This document shows, piece after piece, positions 26,034-39,084 of a stretch of DNA of 50,234 nucleotides. The DNA is taken from contig LGER01000007.1 in NCBI GenBank assembly GCA_001507915.1, positions 1-50,234 on the forward strand, written 5' to 3'. Under the pieces are notes generated by a model. The model was not told where the DNA came from, searched no databases, and saw only the letters and a list, made by a program, of their open reading frames with translations. The stretch comes from Desulfonauticus sp. 38_4375. GTDB taxonomy: Bacteria > Desulfobacterota > Desulfovibrionia > Desulfovibrionales > Desulfonatronovibrionaceae. Both the position numbers and the translations under genes were made by a program. Within the stretch, counting starts at the first letter, position 1, and each line of letters begins with the position of its first letter.

Positions 26034-26878
26034 AATTTTATACCTCTTAATTTATCCCAATATCCACTTATCTGAGAAGAAAATATAAAATTTACATTTT
26101 TAAATTTAAAAAATTCTTCTATCTTTACTTTTAAAAAAAAATAAAATTTAATAACTTTGTTATATTCAGTAAAAGATATTTGTACTACAATTTTATCTAC
26201 TAAAAACCTTATCCTAAAATCAAATATTTTTAAAATTAAAAATATATTTTCTATTTTTCTAATTTTATCAATTAAATAAAAATAAATAAAATAATTATAA
26301 TCAAACCTAGTAAAAAGACAAGATCTAGACTTTAAATTTAAAAAAGATAAGCCATACTTACGACAAATATCTATAATATCTTTTTTTTCAATACCGCAAT
26401 CAAGATAAGGACTTATAATTTCTAATTCTTTTATAGCTTTTATACCAGGCCTATATTCTTTCAAATCGGTACAGTTTGTACCTTCAATCAATAAAGAAAA
26501 CTCTTTTTTTATTTTATTAAAAATATTTTTTTTACAAAAATAACATCTATCTTTCTTATTAAGTCTTATACTATCTTCACTCAAAGAATTTATATATATA
26601 AGTTTATTCTTAATATTATTTTTTTTACACCATTTTTTAATAAAAAAATATTCTTCTTCTGTAAATCCAAAATTAAAAAAAGTAATTGTTTCAAAATTAA
26701 GGTTTAGACTTAAACATAAATAAACTAAAAGACCACTATCAACTCCTCCTGAAAAACATACAGTAATTTTACCTTTTTTATTTAACTCTTTTAAATAATT
26801 TTTAAGTCTATTTTCTTTTAATAAGATGGAATCTGTTCTTGAGATTCGGTTAATAAAAACTCTCCTTTTTCTATCCAC
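26030..26878 (-). CDS. larE: LarE-like ATP-dependent sacrificial sulfur transferase
   Basis: A PP-loop enzyme of about 282 residues. CFSGGVDSGL (41-50) is the PP-loop, DRCYFCK (111-116) and GTNCTDLKEYRPGIKAIKEL are LarE hallmarks, and SRSCLFTRF places C187 where LarE has the sulfur-donating cysteine. LarE adenylylates its cofactor substrate and inserts sulfur while losing the Cys sulfur. larB, larC and larA are absent here. The only standard start is GTG at 26878, which lies 61 bp inside the upstream homocysteine gene; an in-frame ATT at 26854 has a much better AAGGAG seven bases before it. The gene is extremely AT-rich. A role in homocysteine sulfur supply is an inference from context. Confidence 0.78.
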   Translation of the reverse strand: MDRKRRVFINRISRTDSILLKENRLKNYLKELNKKGKITVCFSGGVDSGLLVYLCLSLNLNFETITFFNFGFTEEEYFFIKKWCKKNNIKNKLIYINSLSEDSIRLNKKDRCYFCKKNIFNKIKKEFSLLIEGTNCTDLKEYRPGIKAIKELEIISPYLDCGIEKKDIIDICRKYGLSFLNLKSRSCLFTRFDYNYFIYFYLIDKIRKIENIFLILKIFDFRIRFLVDKIVVQISFTEYNKVIKFYFFLKVKIEEFFKFKNVNFIFSSQISGYWDKLRGIKL

Positions 26879-27981
26879 TCTTTTAATTTATTAGCTATTT
26901 CTAAGGACAAAGAATAACTAGTAAGAGGAACAGTAGGAATTTTTTTACCCTCTAACTCTATTTCTCCAGCAAGGAGTTCAGCATAGTTAACATACTTTAA
27001 AGCCTTGGCCTTTCCTTGACCATAATCTTCACCGTAATCTATTACTGGCATTAAAATATCTTCTGCCCTTACTCCAGTAAACCAGGCCATTTCTTCATCT
27101 AAAATGGGAATGGGAATTCCTACTCCCACACTTAAGGAACAACCATAACCAATCAAGCTCACTCCCCTGAGATAACGAGCCTGCATTTGCTTTAAGTCTC
27201 CTTTTAACATCAAGGTGGCAGCTGGCACTAAAGGAAGACCCCTTTCATTTCGAGAAGGAGAAGGATTATGCTGAGTTCCATAGCCAATAACATAGCCTAT
27301 ACCTCCTCCCAGGAAAATTTTCGTACCTGTTCCTATTGTGCGTAAATAAGGATCATTAAAAAGAGGGCTCAAAGGACCAGAAGTGGCAAAATTGGCATTT
27401 CCCAAGTTAGGCCTTAATGGCCCCATGTAGGTATATTTAATTTTGGAACTTAGATTAACTGCACAGTTATAATTCTGGTAACAATTCCTTGGATTTAACA
27501 GAATGGCATTTCTAAGTTCTCCTAAGGTTATATCCTTTTCTAAAAATTTACGAGGATAGCAGTCTGTACCATAAGCCAGGGCTCGAAGATGAACAGATTT
27601 TCCTCGAACCAAGTCTTCAATAACATGTCCTCCTCCATACTTAAATTGTCCAGGAAAAACTTTATTTAAAGGATCGTCCTCAGCTGGTTCTGTAGCTCCT
27701 AAATAAGCATCTACAGCTGCCAATCCAGCGTAAGCTGGAACTCCATTTAACCAAACCTTTGAGGCTTTAATTAAAGGAGGATATTGACCAAAATTAAAAA
27801 GAAGACCAGAGGAACACATGGGAGAAAAGGTACCTGTAGTTACTACATCCACTTCTCTGGCCGCCTTTTCTTTCCCCACTTTTTGGACTAACTCAGCCAT
27901 TTCTAAGGCATTTAAAACAACCGCTTTTCCTTTTTTGATTTTTTCATTTATTTCTGCTAAAGTTTTTTTAATCGTTGCCAT
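26818..27981 (-). CDS. Homocysteine biosynthesis protein (DUF39; L-aspartate semialdehyde sulfurtransferase)
   Basis: A 387-residue protein of the DUF39/HcyBio family, which converts aspartate semialdehyde and a reduced sulfur donor to homocysteine in methanogens and sulfate reducers. Recognisable parts are VVTTGTFSPMCSSGLLFNFGQ (C56), AYGTDCYPRK (C141), NPRNCYQNYNCAVNLS and FLGGGIGYVIGYGTQHNPSPSRN. The CBS or ferredoxin extensions seen in some members are missing, so its NIL/ferredoxin partner must be encoded elsewhere. GAGG precedes the ATG. The LarE-like gene overlaps its 3' end. Hom and ApgM, which use the same aspartate-semialdehyde branch, are 20 kb away. Confidence 0.9.
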   Translation of the reverse strand: MATIKKTLAEINEKIKKGKAVVLNALEMAELVQKVGKEKAAREVDVVTTGTFSPMCSSGLLFNFGQYPPLIKASKVWLNGVPAYAGLAAVDAYLGATEPAEDDPLNKVFPGQFKYGGGHVIEDLVRGKSVHLRALAYGTDCYPRKFLEKDITLGELRNAILLNPRNCYQNYNCAVNLSSKIKYTYMGPLRPNLGNANFATSGPLSPLFNDPYLRTIGTGTKIFLGGGIGYVIGYGTQHNPSPSRNERGLPLVPAATLMLKGDLKQMQARYLRGVSLIGYGCSLSVGVGIPIPILDEEMAWFTGVRAEDILMPVIDYGEDYGQGKAKALKYVNYAELLAGEIELEGKKIPTVPLTSYSLSLEIANKLKEWIEKGEFLLTESQEQIPSY

Positions 27982-28278
27982 TTCAACCTCTTTTATAAAA
28001 AAATCAATAAGTTATCCTTTGAGAAAGATTTGCCTTAAAATAAAAATTAAGTTAGTATGTCTTAATCTTAGTCTAGGGTTTAAGCTTAGTCAACAAAGGA
28101 CTAAGGAACAAAATAGTTTCTTTTGATAAGAGTTAGGAACAAAGAAAACAATAAAAAAACTTTTTTTGTAATAAAGAACAAGTAAGAACTTTTTATTTTT
28201 CTATTTTTTTTAATAATTTTAACACATTATAAAACTTAAGAACATAAAAACATTACCAACAATTAAAAGGAGAAAACT
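27982..28278. other. Divergent AT-rich spacer between the homocysteine gene and dnaN
   Basis: No coding frame is convincing. CTTAGTC occurs at 28067-28073 and 28085-28091, with its reverse complement GACTAAG at 28099-28105. Related stretches TAAGGAACAAAA, TTAGGAACAAAG and AAAGAACAAG follow. The part from about 28145 is nearly all A and T. No classical DnaA box (TTATCCACA) is seen. A -10-like TATAAA at 28228-28233 lacks a clear -35 partner. Confidence 0.5.
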
Positions 28279-29421
28279 ATGAATATTATTTTTAAGAAAG
28301 AAGAAGTTTTAAGTGGAGTACAAAAAATAGCTTCAATTTTACCTCAAAAAACAGGAGCTGCTTTTCTTAGAACTATCTGGATTAAAAGTAAGGAAAATGA
28401 AGTTCAGTTTTTAGCAACTGATTCAAACATAGAAATAACCTGTACTTATCACTGCGAAACCAGAGAAGAAGGATTAATTGGAGTACAGGGAAAAATTTTT
28501 TCTGATTTATTAAAAAAATTAAATCCAGGAAATATTACTTTAAGTTTGCAAGGACAAAAGGTACTTATAACTCAAGGACAAAATAAATATTCTATTCCTG
28601 TTGTAGAATCATCCTGGTTTCAAGAATTCTATAAATTTCCAGAGGAAAATAAAAAAATATGGTCAGGAGATATTATAAAAGAGGCTATAGATAAAGTTTA
28701 TTTTTGTATATCTGACGATGAGTCTTTAGAAAGTATGACATGTATGAGTATAAAAAAAGGAAAAGAAGTTGGAGATATAGAATTCTGTGGATTAAATGGA
28801 CCTAAAATGGCTCTATTTAAATTAATAAACGAAGATATATATAGTATATTACCTGAAGAAGGTATTTTAATTAATAAAAAAATTGTCAATGAATTAAAAA
28901 AGATACTTAATGAAGAAGATATAGATATTAATATAAATGAAGGAAGGTTATTTATTAGAACTATAAATAAACAAGAAATGTATACTTTTCCTTTAAGTTC
29001 TTATAATTTTCCAAATTATCATGATTTTTTAGAAAAATATAAAAACTCAATGAATTCATCTTTAACTATAAATAAACAAGATTTGATTTATTCTTTAGAT
29101 AGATTAATACTTTTTAATACTAATACAAAATCAACAATATTTAAATTATCTCCTAGTAATATAACTTTAAGTGCTTATGGTTCTGATATTGGTGAAGCCC
29201 AAGAAATTTTAAATTGTGAATTTAGTGGAAATTTAGATTCCATAGTTTTAATGACTAAAGATATAATAGAAATTTTAGATCATTTTAACTCTGAAAATAT
29301 AACTTTTAAATTTTCAGGAAAATTAGAACCTTTTAAAATAGAAGGAGAAGAAGATCCAAATTATGTTATTTTTGCTATGCCAGTAGAAATCGAAGAAGAA
29401 ACATATTATACAGAGGAGTAA
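28279..29421 (+). CDS. dnaN: DNA polymerase III beta subunit (sliding clamp)
   Basis: A 380-residue clamp with three DnaN domains. The opening MNIIFKKEEVLSGVQKIASILPQKTG and the ending NYVIFAMPVEIEEE match the family. It tethers polymerase III to DNA. AAAAGGAG precedes the ATG. The usual dnaA partner is not upstream; a divergent metabolic operon is there instead. gyrB follows after 9 bp. The gene is very AT-rich. Confidence 0.95.
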   Translation: MNIIFKKEEVLSGVQKIASILPQKTGAAFLRTIWIKSKENEVQFLATDSNIEITCTYHCETREEGLIGVQGKIFSDLLKKLNPGNITLSLQGQKVLITQGQNKYSIPVVESSWFQEFYKFPEENKKIWSGDIIKEAIDKVYFCISDDESLESMTCMSIKKGKEVGDIEFCGLNGPKMALFKLINEDIYSILPEEGILINKKIVNELKKILNEEDIDININEGRLFIRTINKQEMYTFPLSSYNFPNYHDFLEKYKNSMNSSLTINKQDLIYSLDRLILFNTNTKSTIFKLSPSNITLSAYGSDIGEAQEILNCEFSGNLDSIVLMTKDIIEILDHFNSENITFKFSGKLEPFKIEGEEDPNYVIFAMPVEIEEETYYTEE

Positions 29422-31806
<2,385 letters not shown>

Positions 31807-31815
31807 GAGAATTTT

Positions 31816-34236
31816 ATGTTGAACTATATTAATATAGAAGATGAATTAAAGAAATCTTATTTAGAATATTCTTTAAGTGTTATTGTAGGTAGAGCTCTTC
31901 CTGATGTTAGAGATGGTTTGAAACCAGTGCATAGACGTATTTTATACGCTATGCACGAACTTGGTAATACCTATAATAAACCTTTTAAAAAATCAGCTAG
32001 AATAGTTGGTGATGTAATAGGTAAATATCATCCTCATGGTGATTCTGCTGTATATGATGCTTTGGTGAGAATGGCTCAAGATTTTAATATGAGAGAGCCT
32101 TTAATAGAAGGTCAAGGTAACTTTGGCTCCATTGATGGTGATTCTGCTGCTGCAATGCGTTATACGGAAGTCAGGCTTTCTAAAATAGCTTCAGAATTTT
32201 TAGCAGACATAGAAAAAAATACAGTTAATTTTCGCCCAAACTATGACAATTCTTTAGTTGAACCAGAAGTACTTCCAACTAAAGTTCCCAATTTAATTAT
32301 AAATGGATCTTCTGGTATTGCAGTTGGAATGGCCACTAATATTCCTCCACACAATTTAAAAGAAGTAATAGATTCTTTATTATTTTTAATAGATAATCCA
32401 GGATGTTCTATATCTGATTTAATGAAATATATTAAAGGTCCTGACTTTCCAACAGGTGCTATTATTTATGGAAAAGAAGGTATGAAGTCTGCTTATGAAA
32501 CAGGAAGAGGAAGTATAAAAATACGCTCTAAAATAGAAATAGAAGAAAATAAAAATTATAAAAGTATTGTGATTAAAGAAATTCCCTATGGAGTTAATAA
32601 ATCTAATTTGGTAGAAAAAATCGCTCAGTTAATAAATGAAAATAAAATCGAAGGTATATCAGACTTAAGAGATGAATCTGATAGAAATGGTATTAGAATT
32701 GTTATAGAATTAAAAAAAGGAGTATATGAAGATATAATTATAAATAAATTATATAAATTTTCTGGTTTAGAGCAGTCCTATGGAATTAACTTAATGGCTG
32801 TAGTTAATGGTAAACCTCAGCTTCTTAATATAAAAGAAATTTTAGAACATTTTTTAGAGCATAGAAGAATAGTTATTATCAGAAGAACTAAGTTTGATTT
32901 GGAAAAAGCAGAAGCAAGGGCACATATTTTAGAAGGATTAAAAATTGCTTTAGATAATATTGATGAAATTATTGATATTATAAAAAAATCTAAAACTCCA
33001 ACTGAAGCTAAAGAAAAATTAATGATTAAATACAATTTTTCTGAAGTGCAGTCCCAAGCTATTTTAGATATGAGATTACAACGCCTTACTAACTTAGAAA
33101 AACAAAAATTAATAGATGAATATAATGAGATAATTAAAAAAATAGAATATTTAAAAAGTATTTTAAATAATAAAGATGTGTTAAAAGGAGTTATAAAAGA
33201 AGAATTAGAAGAAATAAAAGAAAAATATTCTTCAGAAAGAAAGAGTGTTATTCTTACTTATGATCCAGATAGCATAGATGTTGAAGATATTATTCCTGAT
33301 ACAGAAGTTGTCGTTACTTTAACTAGAAACGGTTATATTAAAAGAACTCCTTTAAGCGTTTATAATCAACAAAAAAGAGGTGGAAAAGGGATAGTAGGAG
33401 CAAATGTAGCTAATAATGATTTTGTTATTGATTTAGTTACTACCTCTAATCATCAAAACTTATATTTATTTTCTAATAAAGGTAAATGTTATAAGTTAAA
33501 AGTTTACGATATACCTGAGGCCAGTAGAACAGCAAAAGGAATTCATATTAAAAATTTGATTCCTTTAGAAGATGGTGAATTTATTAGTAAATTGGTATTT
33601 AATAAAGATTTAGATAATAAATATTATTTCTTTTTTGTAACTAAAAAAGGATTAGTTAAAAAAACTAATACTTCTTTATTTAAAAATATAAGGCAAAATG
33701 GAATTATAGCTATAAATTTAAGAGAAAATGATGAACTAATAGATGTAAAAATAATTCATAACGATTCTGAAATTATGTTAATAACTAAAAATGGATATTG
33801 TATACGCTTTAATACTAATGAGATTAGAGCGATAGGAAGAAACGGAATGGGAGTAAAAGGAATAGCCCTAAGACTTAATGATGTTGTTGTATCGGCAGTA
33901 GAAATTAATAGTGATAACAGAAATGAATTATTAACTATTTCTGATAATGGATATGGAAAAAGGACTTCTCTAGATATGTATAGAATTCAGTCCAGAGGTG
34001 GAAAAGGTATTAAGAATATGAAAGTAAATTCTAAAACTGGAAATGTATGTGGATCTATTTTAGTTAATGAAGATGATGAAATTATTTTGTTGAATTCTAA
34101 TAATAAGATTATAAGAATAGGAGTTAAAGATATAAGAGTAGCTGGAAGAGATACTATGGGAGTAAAACTGGCTAATCTGGAAGAAGAAGAAAAATTAATT
34201 TGTTTTGATAGAGTTATTAAAGAAGAAAGTCTTTAA
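31816..34236 (+). CDS. gyrA: DNA gyrase subunit A
   Basis: An 806-residue subunit that cuts and reseals DNA. The active Tyr is in [15 protein letters not shown]. The quinolone region [17 protein letters not shown] keeps the Ser and Asp linked to drug sensitivity. The C-terminal pinwheel holds the GyrA box QQKRGGKG, marking a true gyrase and not ParC. The acidic tail of E. coli GyrA is absent. It lies 9 bp after gyrB and ends with a 4-bp overlap with the convergent holB. Confidence 0.98.
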   Translation: MLNYINIEDELKKSYLEYSLSVIVGRALPDVRDGLKPVHRRILYAMHELGNTYNKPFKKSARIVGDVIGKYHPHGDSAVYDALVRMAQDFNMREPLIEGQGNFGSIDGDSAAAMRYTEVRLSKIASEFLADIEKNTVNFRPNYDNSLVEPEVLPTKVPNLIINGSSGIAVGMATNIPPHNLKEVIDSLLFLIDNPGCSISDLMKYIKGPDFPTGAIIYGKEGMKSAYETGRGSIKIRSKIEIEENKNYKSIVIKEIPYGVNKSNLVEKIAQLINENKIEGISDLRDESDRNGIRIVIELKKGVYEDIIINKLYKFSGLEQSYGINLMAVVNGKPQLLNIKEILEHFLEHRRIVIIRRTKFDLEKAEARAHILEGLKIALDNIDEIIDIIKKSKTPTEAKEKLMIKYNFSEVQSQAILDMRLQRLTNLEKQKLIDEYNEIIKKIEYLKSILNNKDVLKGVIKEELEEIKEKYSSERKSVILTYDPDSIDVEDIIPDTEVVVTLTRNGYIKRTPLSVYNQQKRGGKGIVGANVANNDFVIDLVTTSNHQNLYLFSNKGKCYKLKVYDIPEASRTAKGIHIKNLIPLEDGEFISKLVFNKDLDNKYYFFFVTKKGLVKKTNTSLFKNIRQNGIIAINLRENDELIDVKIIHNDSEIMLITKNGYCIRFNTNEIRAIGRNGMGVKGIALRLNDVVVSAVEINSDNRNELLTISDNGYGKRTSLDMYRIQSRGGKGIKNMKVNSKTGNVCGSILVNEDDEIILLNSNNKIIRIGVKDIRVAGRDTMGVKLANLEEEEKLICFDRVIKEESL

Positions 34237-35012
34237 AAATTAGATTTTTTTAAAGTTATAAATATTTTTATTAGCATCCACTCGAGGACTAATTGAGAGT
34301 CACAGTTATAGGAGAGATATTTTTGAGCTATATTTAAAATATTTGTGATTTTAAAAAACTGTTTTTCATTTAAGTTCTGAAAAATGCTTTCTTTTTTTAA
34401 AATAAAATTTACAAGTTCTTTTTGAAAATAATTTATTAAGTTTCTAATATCTTTTTTATTATAATTATTTTTTTTCAGATTTAAAAAAGTATTGCCTTTA
34501 TCAATAAATTCTTTAATTTTTTCTAAAGGCATATTTATATTTATTTCACTTTTAAAAAAAGATATATTTAAGATAAAACTTCTAGAAATAATAGTTTGTA
34601 AAGTACTTTCTCTTTGTGGAAGTAAAAAAAAGAATATATTTTGGGGAGGAGTCTCTTCTATAACTTTTAAAAGTGAATTTAAACAGTTTACATTTAAATC
34701 TTGAGCTTCTTCAAAACAAATTAAACGATAACTTAATTTGGGTTTATTAGCTAGCTGTGATTTTAAGTCTCTTATATTTTCTATATTAACTTCTTGACCT
34801 GAAAAAATAAAAGTATCTATAGCTTCTTTTTTTTCAATATTTAAACAAAAACTACAATTTGTACAACCACCCTGAAGGCAGTTTATTTTTTTAGCCATAA
34901 ATTTGAAAAATTCAAATCTAGATTCAGACAAACCTCCTTCTATTATAAAACTGGAAGGAGGTTTGTCTTTCAATTTATCTAAATAGAGCAAGAGTTCACT
35001 TTTTAATTGCAT
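34233..35012 (-). CDS. holB: DNA polymerase III delta' subunit-like clamp-loader protein
   Basis: A 259-residue AAA+ protein. The zinc-module cysteines [12 protein letters not shown] are present. [10 protein letters not shown] stands where Walker A would be, without the lysine, as expected for the non-ATPase delta' subunit. [35 protein letters not shown] is the conserved sensor-1 region. It is shorter than common HolB (about 320-330), with a reduced, lysine-rich C-terminal collar. It starts directly after purA and converges on gyrA with overlapping stop codons. Confidence 0.85.
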   Translation of the reverse strand: MQLKSELLLYLDKLKDKPPSSFIIEGGLSESRFEFFKFMAKKINCLQGGCTNCSFCLNIEKKEAIDTFIFSGQEVNIENIRDLKSQLANKPKLSYRLICFEEAQDLNVNCLNSLLKVIEETPPQNIFFFLLPQRESTLQTIISRSFILNISFFKSEININMPLEKIKEFIDKGNTFLNLKKNNYNKKDIRNLINYFQKELVNFILKKESIFQNLNEKQFFKITNILNIAQKYLSYNCDSQLVLEWMLIKIFITLKKSNF

Positions 35013-36535
<1,523 letters not shown>

Positions 36536-37930
36536 ATGTTTGATAACTTATCAGAGCGTTTAGATAGTATTTTTAGGAAAATTAAGGGTAGAGGACGCCT
36601 GGATGAAAGTAGTATTGAAGAGGGGTTAAGAGAAGTTCGCTTAGCCCTTTTAGAAGCAGATGTTAACTATAAAGTAGTTAGAGATTTTACTGCAAAAGTA
36701 AAAGAGAAGGCTTTAGGAAAGGAAGTTTTAAAAAGCCTTACTCCTGGCCAACAGGTAGTCAAAATAGTTCATGAAGAACTAATAGATCTTTTAGGTGGAA
36801 GCAATGTTGGCTTAAATTTAACTGGACTTCCCCCTCATATTATCATGCTAGTTGGTTTACAGGGGTCAGGTAAAACTACTTCTGCAGCTAAGTTAGCTTT
36901 ATTTTTACGTCGTCAAAAATTTTCTCCCTACCTAGTGCCAGCAGATGTTTATCGTCCAGCAGCTATTGAGCAGTTACATAAATTAGCTCAAGAAATTAAC
37001 ATGCCTGTTTTCCCCTCTAAGGCTGAGATGTCTCCAGTGGATATTTGTTTGCAAGCTGTAGAAGACGCTAAAAGTAAAAAGTGTGATGTTGTGATCTTGG
37101 ATACTGCGGGGCGTTTGCACATAGATGAAGTTTTGATGAATGAGCTAGTAGAGATTAAAAAAGTCTGCTCTCCCAAGGAAATTTTGTTTGTTGCTGATGC
37201 AATGACTGGTCAGGATGCAGTGAATGTAGCCAATCGTTTTAATGAACTTTTGGATATAAGTGGTGTGATTTTAACTAAGATGGAGGGTGATGCTAGAGGT
37301 GGTGCAGCCCTTTCTATTAAATCTGTTACTGGTAAACCTATTAAATTTATTGGTGTAGGTGAGAAATTAAAAGATCTGGAAATATTTCATCCAGACAGAG
37401 TGGCTTCTCGTATTTTGGGCATGGGAGATATTTTAACTCTCATTGAAAAAGCCCAGTCTAGTATAGATGAAAAAGAGGCGGTTAGATTAGAAGAAAAGCT
37501 AAAAACAGCTAAATTTGATTTAGAAGACTTTAGGACTCAAATGCGCCGCATAAGAAAACTTGGGTCTATTGAAGGATTGTTAAAGTTGATTCCAGGTATG
37601 GGCAAACTTAGGGATCAATTAAAGAATGTAAAAATTCCAGAAAAAGAAATGGTGAAAATAGAAGCTATTATAAATTCTATGACTCAAGAGGAAAGGCGCA
37701 ATCCCAAAATAATAGATGGTAGTAGAAAGGAAAGGATAGCTAGAGGTAGTGGGACTACTGTTCAAGATGTAAATACCTTGCTGAAAAATTTTGAGCAGAT
37801 GCGCAAAATGATGCAACAGATGATGGGACAGATGGGTGGTGGTAGACGCTTAGGAAGTAAAACAGAACGTAAAGTGGATAGAAAAAAGTTAAAAGAGAAG
37901 AGAAAAAAACTAAAGAAGAAGAAAAAATAA
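36536..37930 (+). CDS. ffh: Signal recognition particle GTPase Ffh
   Basis: A 464-residue SRP54 protein that delivers nascent membrane proteins to FtsY. The order is a helical N domain, a GTPase domain with GLQGSGKTTSAAKLA, DTAGRLHID and TKMEGDARGG, and a methionine-rich M domain ending MRKMMQQMMGQMGGG and a lysine tail. AGGA lies before the ATG, spacing somewhat long. It heads the translation and RNA-modification gene series, 81 bp before rpsP. Confidence 0.97.
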   Translation: MFDNLSERLDSIFRKIKGRGRLDESSIEEGLREVRLALLEADVNYKVVRDFTAKVKEKALGKEVLKSLTPGQQVVKIVHEELIDLLGGSNVGLNLTGLPPHIIMLVGLQGSGKTTSAAKLALFLRRQKFSPYLVPADVYRPAAIEQLHKLAQEINMPVFPSKAEMSPVDICLQAVEDAKSKKCDVVILDTAGRLHIDEVLMNELVEIKKVCSPKEILFVADAMTGQDAVNVANRFNELLDISGVILTKMEGDARGGAALSIKSVTGKPIKFIGVGEKLKDLEIFHPDRVASRILGMGDILTLIEKAQSSIDEKEAVRLEEKLKTAKFDLEDFRTQMRRIRKLGSIEGLLKLIPGMGKLRDQLKNVKIPEKEMVKIEAIINSMTQEERRNPKIIDGSRKERIARGSGTTVQDVNTLLKNFEQMRKMMQQMMGQMGGGRRLGSKTERKVDRKKLKEKRKKLKKKKK

Positions 37931-37933
37931 AAG

Positions 37934-37963
37934 TTGACTTTTTTTGCTAGACAAACTTATTTT
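37934..37963 (+). promoter_or_regulatory. Likely promoter of the rpsP operon
   Basis: TTGACT (37934-37939) and TATTTT (37958-37963) are 18 bp apart in the ffh-rpsP gap. The -35 matches five of six and the -10 four of six consensus bases. It would give the ribosomal protein genes their own transcript besides read-through from ffh. Confidence 0.45.
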
Positions 37964-38011
37964 TTAATTTTAGTTAACTTTTAGGCAAAAATCTTATGGG
38001 GGTTAAAAAAT

Positions 38012-38251
38012 ATGGCATTGAAATTGCGACTGACTAGAATGGGATCTAAGAAGAAACCTTTTTATCGGGTAGTAGCTGTAAACAGTGAAAACAAAAGAGA
38101 TGGCAGAGCTTTGGAGATTATTGGTTATTATAATCCCATGACTGAGCCACCTGAAATTAAAATTGATCCTGAAAAGTTAAAAAAGTGGATGGAAAGAGGG
38201 GCTAAGCCCACTGATACTGTCCGTTCACTTTTAAAAAAAGCAGGCTTGTAG
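38012..38251 (+). CDS. rpsP: 30S ribosomal protein S16
   Basis: A 79-residue S16 with the diagnostic start [24 protein letters not shown] and [18 protein letters not shown] lies eight bases before the ATG. It leads the conserved order rpsP-KH-rimM-trmD-rplS. Confidence 0.98.
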   Translation: MALKLRLTRMGSKKKPFYRVVAVNSENKRDGRALEIIGYYNPMTEPPEIKIDPEKLKKWMERGAKPTDTVRSLLKKAGL

Positions 38252-38315
38252 TGGATGGGCCTGAAGTTGGTTTAAGGCCGAAGATTAAGAATTGAAGTTT
38301 AAAGTGGAGGTGCCT

Positions 38316-38549
38316 ATGTTGAAGGATTTGATTGAGTACATTGCCAAATCTTTGGTAGACAATCCAGATGCAGTAAAGGTTTCTGAGATTGAGGGTGAGC
38401 AAACCTCAGTGATTGAGTTAAAAGTAGCCAAAGAAGACTTGGGTAAAGTCATTGGTAAACAGGGTCGCACTGCTCGTGCTATGCGCACTATTTTAAGTGC
38501 TGCTTCCACTAAAGCCAAAAAAAGAGCAGTTTTAGAGATTATAGAGTAA
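38316..38549 (+). CDS. khpA: KH-domain RNA-binding protein (KhpA/YlqC)
   Basis: A 77-residue single KH-domain protein. The RNA-binding GxxG loop is GKQG at 47-50 within [19 protein letters not shown]. KhpA acts with KhpB in RNA binding. The ATG at 38316 was chosen because GGAGG is five bases upstream; an in-frame TTG at 38292 would add eight non-conserved residues. It ends one base before rimM. Confidence 0.95.
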   Translation: MLKDLIEYIAKSLVDNPDAVKVSEIEGEQTSVIELKVAKEDLGKVIGKQGRTARAMRTILSAASTKAKKRAVLEIIE

Positions 38550-38550
38550 C

Positions 38551-39084
38551 ATGGCAAAAGACCTGGTCCTTTGTGGTAAGGTCGCCAAACCACACGGACT
38601 AAAAGGGGAGTTGAGTATAGACTTATTTGCTCACTCCCCCTTTTTTTTGGACAATTTTAAGGTTGTTTATCTTAAACCTCCTTTAAAAGAAAAATATTAT
38701 AGATTTAAAATAATTAGCTGGCGGCCTCATCAGCAAAGAGTATTGTTGCTGGTGGAAAATATAGAAGATCGGACTAGAGCAGAAGAGTTTAGAGGGTCAG
38801 AAGTTTATTTTGCAGCCAGAGATTTTCCACCCAAAGAAGAAGGAGAGTTTTATCTTTTTGAGTTAAGGGGCTGGCAGGTATATTTAAGTCCGGGTGAATT
38901 TTTAGGGACTATAAACGATATTCAGCTTATTGGTGAAAATGAGATTTGGGAGATTAAAACGCCTCAAGGCAAGGAAATACTGTTCCCAGCCCAAGAAGAA
39001 TTTATTGTTCAGATGCTTGCTGAGGAGAAAAAAGCAGTTATTGACCCTCCAGAAGGACTTTTAGATATCTATTTAAATGAGTAG
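38551..39084 (+). CDS. rimM: 16S rRNA processing protein RimM
   Basis: A 177-residue ribosome maturation factor. VAKPHGLKGELSI is the RimM motif; a PRC-barrel C-terminal domain carries GTINDIQLIGENEIWEIKTPQGKEILFPAQEEFI. It assists 30S head assembly with S19. It overlaps trmD by 8 bp. The ribosome-binding site is weak, so coupling to khpA is likely. Confidence 0.96.
   Translation: MAKDLVLCGKVAKPHGLKGELSIDLFAHSPFFLDNFKVVYLKPPLKEKYYRFKIISWRPHQQRVLLLVENIEDRTRAEEFRGSEVYFAARDFPPKEEGEFYLFELRGWQVYLSPGEFLGTINDIQLIGENEIWEIKTPQGKEILFPAQEEFIVQMLAEEKKAVIDPPEGLLDIYLNE

Noticed and set aside
26030-26878. The PP-loop gene as a tRNA thiolation enzyme or NAD synthetase
   Set aside because: YRPGIKAIKEL, DRCYFCK and the SRSCLFTR cysteine match LarE, not TtcA, MnmA or NadE.
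27818-28126. Plus-strand frame of 102 codons over the start of the homocysteine gene
   Set aside because: It is antisense to a strongly supported gene and to its ribosome-binding site.
27982-28278. Riboswitch or confirmed oriC before dnaN
   Set aside because: No riboswitch-like conserved core or classical DnaA box could be found; only repeats and an AT-rich tract are visible.
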